Of a DNA stretch of 8,931 nucleotides, positions 1 through 7,395 are shown piece by piece (the stretch's first letter is position 1; each line of letters opens with the position of its first letter). A program made the translations under genes and the position numbers. The notes under the pieces are model-generated. The model had not been told where the DNA came from and made no database searches. It saw only the letters and a program-made list of their open reading frames with translations. The stretch covers positions 1-8,931 of the forward strand of contig JAUPLK010000044.1 of NCBI GenBank assembly GCA_030836925.1. The letters run 5' to 3'. Source of the stretch: Pseudomonadota bacterium. Its GTDB lineage: Bacteria; Pseudomonadota; Gammaproteobacteria; Steroidobacterales; GCA-2729495.

Positions 1-2451
1 GTGCAGCAGCGTGAGCCCGGCGTTTTTGCCGCGCCGGGGTACGACGTGGAAGGCGGTGGTCACGCCGGGGAAGTTGTTGAAGTTCGGGAATTGCGTGGCC
101 AGTGTCGGCGTGTCGTCGTCGGTCAGGTTGTCGATGTAAAAGGTTGCCGTCCACTGGTCTGACTCGATGCCGAAGCGGGTGTTGACGAGGTTGAGTGCGC
201 CCACATAGACGATGTTGTCGGCCTCCAGCCAGGTCTTCGAGTTGTACACGTAGTCGCCGCGCAGAAACCAGCTGGCACCGCGGTCACCGAAGGGGCGGGT
301 CCAGGTGGCTGATGTCGTCACCGTGTGCTTGGGTACGCGCGGGGCTTCCTTGCCTTCGGCATCGACGATTACCCCGCTGGTCTGGTCGATCACCGACTCG
401 TAGTCCTTCAGTTCCGTGGAGGCGAGGCCGTAATTCACGGCCAGACGCAGATTGTCTGTAGCAGCCAGGGCCAGTTCCACTTCGCTGCCGATCACTGTGG
501 ACTGTCCGACATTGCGGATGACGTTATTGGGTACCTGTGCCGTGTTGCCCGTGTCTGCACAGGCCCACTGGATGTTGCGTACTTCGTTGATCGCCTGGTC
601 GGACCAGTCGATATAGAACACCGATATGTTGGCGGTCAGCCGACGGTCCAGCCACTGGGTCTTGGCGCCCATTTCGTAGGTCCAGGCGTTCTCCTCCTTG
701 ATGACGGCATCGCCGTTCTCGATGGCCTCGGTGGTGCTGCCGGGGCCGGTGGGTGTTATCGGAGCGTCGAAATAGCCGAAGAAATAACCGCCGGGCTTGT
801 TGCCTTTGGCGACCAGGCCGTACAGGTTGAGGTCTTCGGTGGGCTTCCAGGTGAGCGTTGCCCGGGGCGTGAAGCTGTAATAGCTGGTCGATGCGCTGAT
901 GCCGTTCGCCGCGTGCTGGGTCGGTGAGTCCTTGGCATAGCGGCCTTCCACTTCCAGCGTGACGTCTTCCTTAATGTCATAGGCCACACCGCCGAAGACC
1001 GCCTTGTTCTCCTTGTCGGCATTCAGCGTCCAGGAGCGCTGGCCGTTGATTTCCGGCATGCCGTATTCAAGCCGGTTGCAGAAGCCGGTGAATTCACGCT
1101 GGTAGGAGGTGTTGTCGGCACGGAAATAGTAGACGCCGGCCGTGGTCCGGAGCGGCTGATCCTGCGGCGAGGTGACCCGTGCCTCATAGGAGTGGTCGCT
1201 CCAGCGCTGCAGCTCACCGGACTGGAACACACCGGCGAACAGCGGACCCCAGTACGGTGAACGGTCGAGGTCCTTGTAGCTTTCGAGGCTCTGGTGATTA
1301 AGCGTGGCGCGTGCCGCGATTTCCCAGTCATCGATGGTGTAGATGCCTTCGGCGAGATAGCGCCGGGTTTCACTGCGGGTGCCGAGGAAGGGTGCAGGCC
1401 GGGCCGTGCTGGGTACGAAATCGTCGCCCTCGGTCGTGCCGAAGGATCCCGACGTGGCGCCTTCGCGCAAGTCGGCGATATTCATCACGGCGCGCAGCCC
1501 GTCGGCGGTGATCTCGCAGGCCGCACCGCCGGGTGTGTAGCAGTCGAGGTCCGGCTGAAACAGCGAGGCGTAGTGTTCGTCGTCGGTTTCGGTGTACTCG
1601 GCCTTCACGTTGAACTGCAGTGCGTCGCTGGCGTTCCAGGTCAGCTTGCCGGTGACGTTCCAGGTACTTTCGCCACCGAGCTGCGTGTAATCGTCCATCT
1701 GCATCGAGGGCGGCTGTCCCTCCGGCCAACCCAGCTGGTAGCGCGGGCTCATCACCAGGCAACCGTCGGAAAAAGTCTCGCCCGGTCCGCAGATGTTCGA
1801 CGGATTCATGGAGTTCTGCCACTGGCCGTCCACCGACTCCCAGCTGGCCGAGGTGAAAAACAGCAGCTTGTCCTCGATCAGGGGGCCGCTGAGCCAGGCC
1901 GAGGTCTTGTAGTCGCTGTCTTCGCCGCCTTTCAGGTAAACCTGTCCCTCGATCTCGTTGGTGGGTGTGCGGGTCACGTAATTGACGGCACCGGAAAAGG
2001 CCGCGCGGCCGAACTGTGCAGCCTGCGGTCCGCGCAGGACTTCGATGCGCTCGATGTTGTCAGCCGTCAGGCTGCTGGAGGTGCCGCTGATGTACACGCC
2101 ATCCACGAAGAAGGCCACGTTGCCTTCCGAGCCGAAGTTGTTCAGCGGTGAAAACTGCCCGCGGATGCTCGGTGCATCGAGGCGCCGGCCGACCACGTTG
2201 CGGCTGAAACTGAAATTCGGCGTGAAGGTGGCGACATCGTAGACCGACTGGATATTGCGGTCCTTGAGCGCGTCGGCATCGAACGCGGTGATCGACAGCG
2301 GTACTTCCTGCAGCCGCTCTTCGCGCTTGCGGGCAGTGACGATGATCTCGCTGACTTCGTCGTCTGCCGATACTGGTGGCGTCGCGAAAAGCAGGCATGC
2401 CACGGCAAACCCTGCCACGCTCGCCGCGCGGCATAAAAAGGCGATGTGCAT
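1..2451 (-). CDS. TonB-dependent outer-membrane receptor (3' end beyond window)
   Basis: Outer-membrane beta-barrel transporter for ligand uptake driven by TonB-ExbBD. The minus-strand frame is open from ATG at 2451 to the window edge, 817 codons with no internal stop. Residues 1-29 form a signal peptide (hydrophobic stretch, then PPVSA before DDE). A TonB-box-like segment EVSEIIVTARKREERLQEVP lies at residues 32-51. The plug domain runs to about residue 165 and carries the signatures FFVDGVY (114-120), RIEVLRGPQ (135-143) and FGRAAFSGAVNYVTRTP (147-163). The remainder is barrel-like, with aromatic alternating strands. The last visible residues, GLTLLH, resemble the final beta strand, so probably only a few residues and the stop are missing. 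It lies 26 bp downstream of the methyltransferase on the same strand, so co-transcription is likely. A purine run (AGGGGGA) about 8 bases before the ATG can serve as ribosome binding site. Cys pairs in predicted loops (for example NICGPGETFSDGC) may form disulfides. The ligand is unknown. No TonB-linked regulatory N-terminal extension is seen. Confidence 0.95.
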   Translation of the reverse strand, partial: MHIAFLCRAASVAGFAVACLLFATPPVSADDEVSEIIVTARKREERLQEVPLSITAFDADALKDRNIQSVYDVATFTPNFSFSRNVVGRRLDAPSIRGQFSPLNNFGSEGNVAFFVDGVYISGTSSSLTADNIERIEVLRGPQAAQFGRAAFSGAVNYVTRTPTNEIEGQVYLKGGEDSDYKTSAWLSGPLIEDKLLFFTSASWESVDGQWQNSMNPSNICGPGETFSDGCLVMSPRYQLGWPEGQPPSMQMDDYTQLGGESTWNVTGKLTWNASDALQFNVKAEYTETDDEHYASLFQPDLDCYTPGGAACEITADGLRAVMNIADLREGATSGSFGTTEGDDFVPSTARPAPFLGTRSETRRYLAEGIYTIDDWEIAARATLNHQSLESYKDLDRSPYWGPLFAGVFQSGELQRWSDHSYEARVTSPQDQPLRTTAGVYYFRADNTSYQREFTGFCNRLEYGMPEINGQRSWTLNADKENKAVFGGVAYDIKEDVTLEVEGRYAKDSPTQHAANGISASTSYYSFTPRATLTWKPTEDLNLYGLVAKGNKPGGYFFGYFDAPITPTGPGSTTEAIENGDAVIKEENAWTYEMGAKTQWLDRRLTANISVFYIDWSDQAINEVRNIQWACADTGNTAQVPNNVIRNVGQSTVIGSEVELALAATDNLRLAVNYGLASTELKDYESVIDQTSGVIVDAEGKEAPRVPKHTVTTSATWTRPFGDRGASWFLRGDYVYNSKTWLEADNIVYVGALNLVNTRFGIESDQWTATFYIDNLTDDDTPTLATQFPNFNNFPGVTTAFHVVPRRGKNAGLTLLH

Positions 2452-2477
2452 CCGTCAGTCCCCCTGCAGTCACGATA

Positions 2478-3227
2478 TCAGCCCGGTTTGACGGCCACCA
2501 CCCCGGCATTTTCACGGCCGTCCATCTGTCCGAACCCGCCGAAGTCGGGCCGCGGAATGAAGGCGGCTTCCACAACTTCCAGGCCTGCTTCGGTACAGCT
2601 TCTGGCCATCAGCTCCGGATCAAGCACGTTCATGAATGGCGGTTTGTCGATCGGTTTCGGTGGCGGCTCGGCGGTGAGGTAGTTATGCAGCCCGATCATC
2701 ATGCCCGGCCAGCGCATGCCTGCAGCCTTGCCCGCCTCGAACTCGGCGATTTTCTTGCGCCAGATGCCATAGGGCGTGTCGGCGATCAGATAGAGACGAC
2801 CACCGGGCGCCAGCCACTGCGCCATCTTGCCCACCGAGGTATCGATATCGTCACCGTCGAGAAAATGCAGGACGCGTGAGCAGAGGATTGCGCCAAAGGC
2901 GCCTGCTGGGAATTCCGCCTGCGGGAGAGTGGCCACGACCAGCGTGAGCTGGTCGAGCAGATGCGGCGGCACCTTGCTTTTGAGGATCTCGAGGTGCTGC
3001 GGCTCCATGTCGGAGGCGACCACCCTTGCGCCGGCCTCCAGCGCCGGAATGCTCGCCACGCCGTAGGCGCAGCCAAGTTCCAGAACCGGGTGGCTGCTCC
3101 GGCCGGCATGGCTGATGAAATCATTGGTGAAGGTGTCGCGGACCTCGAACATGAAGCCCGTGCCATTCAGCGTCGGGATCATGTTGGGGCGGTTCCACCC
3201 GGGTGGATTTGCGGGTTGACTGGGCAT
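2478..3227 (-). CDS. Class I SAM-dependent methyltransferase
   Basis: A 249-residue cytosolic protein with the Rossmann methyltransferase fold. Motif I, VLELGCAYGVAS (residues 48-59), is the glycine-rich SAM-binding loop. D73 in ASDMEP ends strand beta2 and would hold the ribose hydroxyls. AILCSRVLHFL (113-123) matches the beta4 region, and LAPGGRLYLIADTP (139-152) matches the post-motif 'pGG' strand. The protein ends in a strand, GVVAVKPG. The methyl acceptor cannot be told from the sequence; small-molecule transfer is the usual role of this architecture. The frame extends upstream to a GTG at 3245, but that extension contains a perfect AGGAGG at 3242-3237, nine bases before ATG 3227, so ATG 3227 is chosen. 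It precedes the TonB receptor by 26 bp on the same strand and is divergent from the nitrilase-like gene. The family call is sure; the specific function is unknown. Confidence 0.9.
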   Translation of the reverse strand: MPSQPANPPGWNRPNMIPTLNGTGFMFEVRDTFTNDFISHAGRSSHPVLELGCAYGVASIPALEAGARVVASDMEPQHLEILKSKVPPHLLDQLTLVVATLPQAEFPAGAFGAILCSRVLHFLDGDDIDTSVGKMAQWLAPGGRLYLIADTPYGIWRKKIAEFEAGKAAGMRWPGMMIGLHNYLTAEPPPKPIDKPPFMNVLDPELMARSCTEAGLEVVEAAFIPRPDFGGFGQMDGRENAGVVAVKPG

Positions 3228-3387
3228 GGCCTGTAACCTCCTCACGCTGATCCTGCTCCGCCGGCATGTCGCTTGCCTGACTCCGGGGTGGGCCGTCCAT
3301 CACATGGTTCCCGGCAACTCGGCGAGCGCCCCGTTTCAGGGGTAGCGCCTATACTGCGCTCTCCCGGAACAATAAGCAGGATACGAC
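3228..3387. promoter_or_regulatory. Divergent intergenic region between methyltransferase and nitrilase-like gene
   Basis: About 160 bp between two divergent starts, so it should hold promoters for both directions. The rightward side has a -10-like TATACT at 3350-3355, without a convincing -35. This hexamer sits inside a perfect inverted repeat, AGCGC (3344-3348), seven bases, GCGCT (3356-3360), which could be an operator. No clear leftward -10/-35 pair was found. No small ORF or RNA gene is evident here. Confidence 0.4.
3237..3242 (-). promoter_or_regulatory. Shine-Dalgarno site that fixes the methyltransferase start
   Basis: Perfect AGGAGG on the minus strand, nine bases before ATG 3227. 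It falls inside a possible longer frame from GTG 3245, which argues that the GTG is not the start. Confidence 0.75.
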
Positions 3388-4491
3388 ATGGCGGATCATC
3401 ATCAGGCTGGTGTGGCACCGGCCAGCGGCACGCAGGACGGACCGGAATTCATCGGCGTTGCGCTCCAGGTTTCAGTCAAGGGCGTCAATCGGTGTACGGA
3501 CCGGGCATCATCCCGCGCGAAGATCGACGAGAACATCCGGCGCATCGGCGAGTTCACCACCACCGCGGCCAACTTCCTGCGTTTCTTTTATGGTCTGCCT
3601 GTCAGGCTGGTGGCCCTGCCCGAGTACACCCTGACCGGCTTCCCGATGCGCGAGTCGGTGCAGGAGTGGCGTGACCGTGCCTGCCTGGAGCAGAACGGTC
3701 CGGAGTACGAGGCGCTCGGCAAGATCGCCCAGGCCAACAACCTGTACCTGTCCGGCAACGTGTATGAAATCGATCCGCACTTCCCGGAGCTGTATTTCCA
3801 GACCTGCTTCATCATCGGCCCGAACGGCAATGTGATTCTGCGTTATCGCCGCCTCACCTCCTGCTTTGAGCCGACCCCGCACGATGTCTGGGACAAGTAC
3901 CTGGGCATCTACGGTGAGGAGAGCGTGTTCCCGGTTGCAAAGACCGAGATCGGCAACCTTGGCACCATCGCTTCCGAGGAAATCCTCTACCCGGAGATCA
4001 CGCGCTGCCTCGCGCTGCGTGGTGCCGAAGTGATCCTCCACCCGACCAGCGAGCCGGGCAGTGCGGAACTCACGATCAAGGAAGTCTGCCGGCGGGCGCG
4101 GGCCATCGAGAACCAGGTGTTCGTGGTTGCGGCCAACAGCGCGAGCATCGACGACACGCCGATCCCGGCCTATACCTGCAGTGCGATGTCGAAGATCGTG
4201 GACTTCAACGGCCACGTGCTGGCCGAGGCCGCGCAGGGCGGCGAGGCCTTCAATTCCAATGCCGTGATCGATATCGGCGCCTTGCGGCGCACGCGGCGTC
4301 GCACCGCGATGTCCAACGTGATGTCGCGTCAGCCCTTTGACATCTATGCCAGCACCTATGCCAGGGCGCAGTACCACCAGCCGAATTTCCTGCTACAGGA
4401 TGGCAAGGTCGTGGAGCCGCCGAGCCGCGATGTATTCCGGCGCCGGCAGGAGGCGAATATCGAGCGGCTGGTGAAGTCGGGTTTGCTGTAA
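3388..4491 (+). CDS. Nitrilase-superfamily (carbon-nitrogen hydrolase) protein with altered catalytic triad
   Basis: A 367-residue cytosolic protein with no signal or membrane segment. The CN-hydrolase fold is recognisable: VALPEYTLTGFP (75-86) carries the triad Glu (E79), VILRYRRLTSC (149-159) matches the Lys region, and LGTIASEEILYPEITRCLALRGAEVILHPT (191-220) matches the nucleophile elbow and following helix. IENQVFVVAANSA (240-252) and DFNGHVLAEA (272-281) are further family motifs. In active members the triad is Glu-Lys-Cys. Here R155 stands at the Lys position (YRR for YRK) and S196 at the Cys position (codon TCC, 3973-3975). The protein may therefore be inactive, non-hydrolytic, or use different chemistry. 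About 65 C-terminal residues extend beyond the usual core and are basic (RRTRRRT at 300-306). The start is supported by AGGA six bases upstream of the ATG. It lies 59 bp upstream of the molybdoenzyme gene on the same strand. The substrate is unknown. Confidence 0.85.
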   Translation: MADHHQAGVAPASGTQDGPEFIGVALQVSVKGVNRCTDRASSRAKIDENIRRIGEFTTTAANFLRFFYGLPVRLVALPEYTLTGFPMRESVQEWRDRACLEQNGPEYEALGKIAQANNLYLSGNVYEIDPHFPELYFQTCFIIGPNGNVILRYRRLTSCFEPTPHDVWDKYLGIYGEESVFPVAKTEIGNLGTIASEEILYPEITRCLALRGAEVILHPTSEPGSAELTIKEVCRRARAIENQVFVVAANSASIDDTPIPAYTCSAMSKIVDFNGHVLAEAAQGGEAFNSNAVIDIGALRRTRRRTAMSNVMSRQPFDIYASTYARAQYHQPNFLLQDGKVVEPPSRDVFRRRQEANIERLVKSGLL

Positions 4492-4517
4492 CACATACAG
4501 CTTCGATACTTTATGAT
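4488..4517 (+). promoter_or_regulatory. Possible sigma70-type promoter upstream of the molybdoenzyme genes
   Basis: A -10-like TATGAT at 4512-4517 (one mismatch from TATAAT) follows a weak -35-like GTAACA at 4488-4493, with an 18-base spacer. It lies in the 59-bp gap after the nitrilase-like stop and overlaps the end of that gene. The -35 is poor, so read-through from upstream remains equally possible. Confidence 0.3.
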
Positions 4518-4550
4518 CGGTGACCTGGTATCGGGGCGGGAGCGCGACCA

Positions 4551-7394
4551 ATGACGGCGACCACTGACAGAAGAACGTTCCTCAAACATTCCGGTGTCGC
4601 GGCGGCAGCCCTCTCGCTCAAGTACATGGTGCCCGGTGACGCCATGGCCGCCGCTGCGCAGCCTGTGTACGGGGTCTGGGAAGACCTGATGCGCAAGAAG
4701 TGGACCTGGGACCGGGTCGTGCGCGGCAGTCGCGGCATCAACTGCACCGGGCACTGTGCCTTCAACGTATACGTCAAGAACGGCATCGTCTGGCGCGAAG
4801 AGCAGCAGGGCGAGTACGGCCGCTCCGGTGACGAGAACACGCCCGATTACGGGCCGCGTGGCTGCCAGAAGGGCATGCGCCACTCCAAATACATGTACGG
4901 CAAGCAGCGTGTGCTCTACCCGATGAAACGGGTGGGCGAGCGCGGTGCCGGCAAGTGGGAGCGCATCGGCTGGGACCAGGCGGTCAGCGAGATTTCCGAC
5001 AAGATCATCGAGCACGCGACAGAGTCCGGCCCGGATTCGGTCACCTTCGCGATGGGCACGCAGATGATCCTGAAAAAGGCATCTTTCACCGCGATGTTCC
5101 GTTTCGCCAATGCCACCGGCATCGTCGTGCCGGAGACCTTCGCCGGCGTCGGCGACCTGCCGGTCGGCGCCTACATGACGCTGGGCTACGAATTGCCGGG
5201 CGACAACATGGCAGCAATCTACAAATCAAAGTGCTGCCTGGTATGGGCGGCAAACCCGGCCGCGACGCGCATTCCCGATGCACATTTTTTCTGGGAAGCG
5301 AAGTACAACGGCACTGAAGTGGTGGTCATTTCGCCGGAGTTCAGCGCCTCGGCAATCCACGCCTCGAAGTGGCTGAATCCGAAACCCGGCACGGATACGG
5401 CACTGGCGATGGCGATGGCGCAGACCATCATCGCCGACCGCCTGATCGACTGGGACTACATCCGCGAGCAGACCGATCTGCCGTTCCTCGTGCGCACCGA
5501 CAACCAGAAGTTCCTGCGTGCCAGCGACTTCGGCGAAACCGGCGAGCGTGCCGACAGCGTTTTCTATTTCTGGGACGAGGCCACCCGCAAGCCGGTAAAG
5601 GCGCCCGCCACCGGCTTTGGCCAGCATCCGGCGGCACCGCAGGTGCCGCGTGAGCCGGAAACCCTGGCGCTCAATGGCCTGAAGCCGGCGCTTGAAGGCC
5701 GCTGGAAGATCAAGACGCCGCAGGGCAAGGTCGAGGTCACCACTGTCTTTGAACTGACGCGCCAGCTCTGCAATCGTGACTACACGCCCGAAAAGGCGCA
5801 GCAGATCACCGGCGTGCACGCCGACAATATCCGCACCATCGCGCGCAGCTTTGCCAAATCCGGCGCTGGCATGATTTACGCCGGCTACCGTTCCTGCAAA
5901 TGGCTGCATGGCGACAAGCTGCATCGGGCCTGGCTGCTGATGTGTGCGCTCACCGGCGATACGGGGCGCCCTGGTGGCGGCATGCAGACCACGCAGCTCG
6001 GCAAGGCCGACGGCCTGCTGAAGTTCGTCTTTGAAGGTGTGGGTCCGCGCCTGAAAGTCGCCGCGATCTCCGTGTGGGACTATGCCAAGGCCGACGGCAA
6101 GGGGCTCAATGCCCAGGTATATGGCGACGAATTCGCCAATCACATCGATACCCACTATCAGCAGTCCATCAAGAACGGCTGGTTGCCCGATTACAGCAAG
6201 ACGCCCTGGAAGATGGCGATCATGGCGGGCCACAACACGGCCAACTGGCGTGCGGCGGGTACGCGCTTCCGCAAAACCGTGCTGGCAAAGCTCGAAACGA
6301 TCGTCACCATGACGCCCGACATGAGCGTCACGGCGATGTATTCCGACTATGTCCTGCCGGTCGCTCAGCACTATGAGCGACGCGATTTTGTCCAGGAAGG
6401 CCGTACGCCCTATGTGCAGGTGCTCGACCAGGCCGTGCCGCCGCTCGGCGAGTCGGCGGATGACTGGACGATCATGGAGCGCCTGGCAAAGTCCATCAGC
6501 GCCAAGGCCAGGGCGCGTCAGCTGCCGCCAATCAAGGATGTGGTATTTGGCCAGCCCATCACCCACGATTACGCGCGGCTGCATGAGTTGTTCACGCTCA
6601 ACGGCAAGATCACCAATTCGCGCGATCTCGCGCAGTTCCTGCTCGACAACTCGGCAGGCATCCCCAAGGTCACTTTCGAGGAACTGGCCAGCAAGGGCTT
6701 TATCCGCGTCGAGGATTCGGCTGATGTGCAGTTCGGCCCCGGTGCGCCCTACAGCTACCAGATCCTTGCCAGTACCCGCGACAAGAAGCCCTATGCCACG
6801 CTGACCGGCCGGCAGCAGTTCTACATGGACCACGACTGGTTCCTGCAGGAAGGCGAGGAGCTGCCGGTCTACGTCGATCCGCTGGCCATCAAGGGCTATC
6901 CCCTGCGCCTGACCATGGGCCACGCGCGGCACGGCGTGCACAGCATGTGGCGCGACGATGCCTTGCTGGTGAGCCTGCAGCGCGGCGAGCCGGATGTGTA
7001 CGTCAATCCGGACGATGCCGCAGCGCGCGGGGTGAAAGATGGCGACCTGATCCGGACTTTCAACAAGCTGGGGGCATTCATCGCCATGGCCCACGTCAGT
7101 TCCAGCATGCAGCCGGGCCAGATGTTCATGTTCCATGGCTGGGACCCGATGATGTTCCGCGGCCGGCAGAACTTCGGCGGCGTGATTCCAACCGGTGGTC
7201 TCCTGAAGCCCACCTCACTGGTCGGCGACTACGGGCATATCGGTTACCGTACACCCGATTACGTACCCAACCAGACCTATCACGACCACACGGTGAATTT
7301 CGAAAAATACACCGGAGCCGCTGTAGGAGCGGCCGTAGGAGCGGCCGTAGGAGCGGCTTCAGCCGCGACCCCAGGAATTACCCAGGAAACCTGA
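4551..7394 (+). CDS. Tat-exported molybdopterin oxidoreductase, catalytic (alpha) subunit, type II DMSO reductase family
   Basis: A 947-residue periplasmic enzyme subunit expected to bind Mo-bis-molybdopterin and one FeS cluster (FS0). The family performs oxygen-independent hydroxylation of hydrocarbons or sterol side chains (ethylbenzene and steroid C25 dehydrogenases), DMS oxidation, or selenate, chlorate or nitrate reduction. The N-terminus has a Tat signal, DRRTFLK (6-12), then a short hydrophobic segment and a likely cleavage near AMAAAA (31-36). FS0 ligands C65, C69 and C105 are present. The expected His four residues before C65 is R61. GVGDLP (199-204) matches the region of the Asp that ligates Mo in this family (D202), and RIPDAHFFWEAKYNGTEVVVISP (240-262) and KPGTDTALAMAMA (278-290) are typical family blocks. 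The length and the 337-residue partner suit ethylbenzene/steroid C25 dehydrogenase-like enzymes; NarG is about 1,240 residues and lacks such a leader. The C-terminus (about 921-940, TGAAVGAAVGAAVGAASAAT) is low-complexity and encoded by a REP-like repeat. CGGGAG eight bases before the ATG is the ribosome binding site. The substrate is not determinable. Confidence 0.9.
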   Translation: MTATTDRRTFLKHSGVAAAALSLKYMVPGDAMAAAAQPVYGVWEDLMRKKWTWDRVVRGSRGINCTGHCAFNVYVKNGIVWREEQQGEYGRSGDENTPDYGPRGCQKGMRHSKYMYGKQRVLYPMKRVGERGAGKWERIGWDQAVSEISDKIIEHATESGPDSVTFAMGTQMILKKASFTAMFRFANATGIVVPETFAGVGDLPVGAYMTLGYELPGDNMAAIYKSKCCLVWAANPAATRIPDAHFFWEAKYNGTEVVVISPEFSASAIHASKWLNPKPGTDTALAMAMAQTIIADRLIDWDYIREQTDLPFLVRTDNQKFLRASDFGETGERADSVFYFWDEATRKPVKAPATGFGQHPAAPQVPREPETLALNGLKPALEGRWKIKTPQGKVEVTTVFELTRQLCNRDYTPEKAQQITGVHADNIRTIARSFAKSGAGMIYAGYRSCKWLHGDKLHRAWLLMCALTGDTGRPGGGMQTTQLGKADGLLKFVFEGVGPRLKVAAISVWDYAKADGKGLNAQVYGDEFANHIDTHYQQSIKNGWLPDYSKTPWKMAIMAGHNTANWRAAGTRFRKTVLAKLETIVTMTPDMSVTAMYSDYVLPVAQHYERRDFVQEGRTPYVQVLDQAVPPLGESADDWTIMERLAKSISAKARARQLPPIKDVVFGQPITHDYARLHELFTLNGKITNSRDLAQFLLDNSAGIPKVTFEELASKGFIRVEDSADVQFGPGAPYSYQILASTRDKKPYATLTGRQQFYMDHDWFLQEGEELPVYVDPLAIKGYPLRLTMGHARHGVHSMWRDDALLVSLQRGEPDVYVNPDDAAARGVKDGDLIRTFNKLGAFIAMAHVSSSMQPGQMFMFHGWDPMMFRGRQNFGGVIPTGGLLKPTSLVGDYGHIGYRTPDYVPNQTYHDHTVNFEKYTGAAVGAAVGAAVGAASAATPGITQET
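7323..7358 (+). repeat. Tandem 12-bp repeat, three units, inside the alpha-subunit gene
   Basis: Three head-to-tail units of GTAGGAGCGGCC (7323-7334, 7335-7346, 7347-7358), the last ending in T. Being a multiple of three they keep frame, and each encodes VGAA. A diverged fourth unit (ACCGGAGCCGCT, 7311-7322, encoding TGAA) may precede them. Three copies at this length are too few and too short for CRISPR. Confidence 0.9.
7347..7370 (+). repeat. REP-like palindromic element in the 3' end of the alpha-subunit gene
   Basis: GTAGGAGCGGCT is followed directly by TCAGCCGCGACC. The core GCGGCT (7353-7358), TC, AGCCGC (7361-7366) is a perfect 6-bp hairpin. The GTAGGAGCGGC head and GCCGCGACC tail resemble REP elements recalled from Xanthomonadales and Pseudomonas genomes, which are normally intergenic and mobilised by REP-associated tyrosine transposases. 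Here the element is read through in frame. The hairpin could also affect mRNA stability between the alpha and beta genes. No transposase gene lies in the window. Confidence 0.7.
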
Positions 7395-7395
7395 A

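Noticed and set aside
1294..2151. Plus-strand open frame (285 codons) opposite the TonB receptor
   Set aside because: The minus-strand frame is a complete, recognisable receptor. This frame shares its codon register and is open only because of base composition.
3228..3245. GTG 3245 as the methyltransferase start
   Set aside because: The extra six codons contain the AGGAGG site itself, well spaced for ATG 3227.
3508..4377. Minus-strand open frame (289 codons) opposite the nitrilase-like gene
   Set aside because: Shadow frame with no recognisable motif; the plus strand has the CN-hydrolase motifs and a ribosome binding site.
4504..4519. FNR-like or other operator upstream of the molybdoenzyme gene (CGAT, eight bases, ATCG)
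   Set aside because: Four-base arms with the wrong spacing and half-sites for FNR; too weak to call.
5226..7136. Long minus-strand open frame (636 codons) opposite the molybdoenzyme gene
   Set aside because: It is the antisense shadow of a GC-rich gene with clear family motifs on the plus strand; its translation is low-complexity and shows no domain.
7323..7370. CRISPR-like array
   Set aside because: Units are only 12 bp, directly adjacent without spacers, and lie inside a coding frame.
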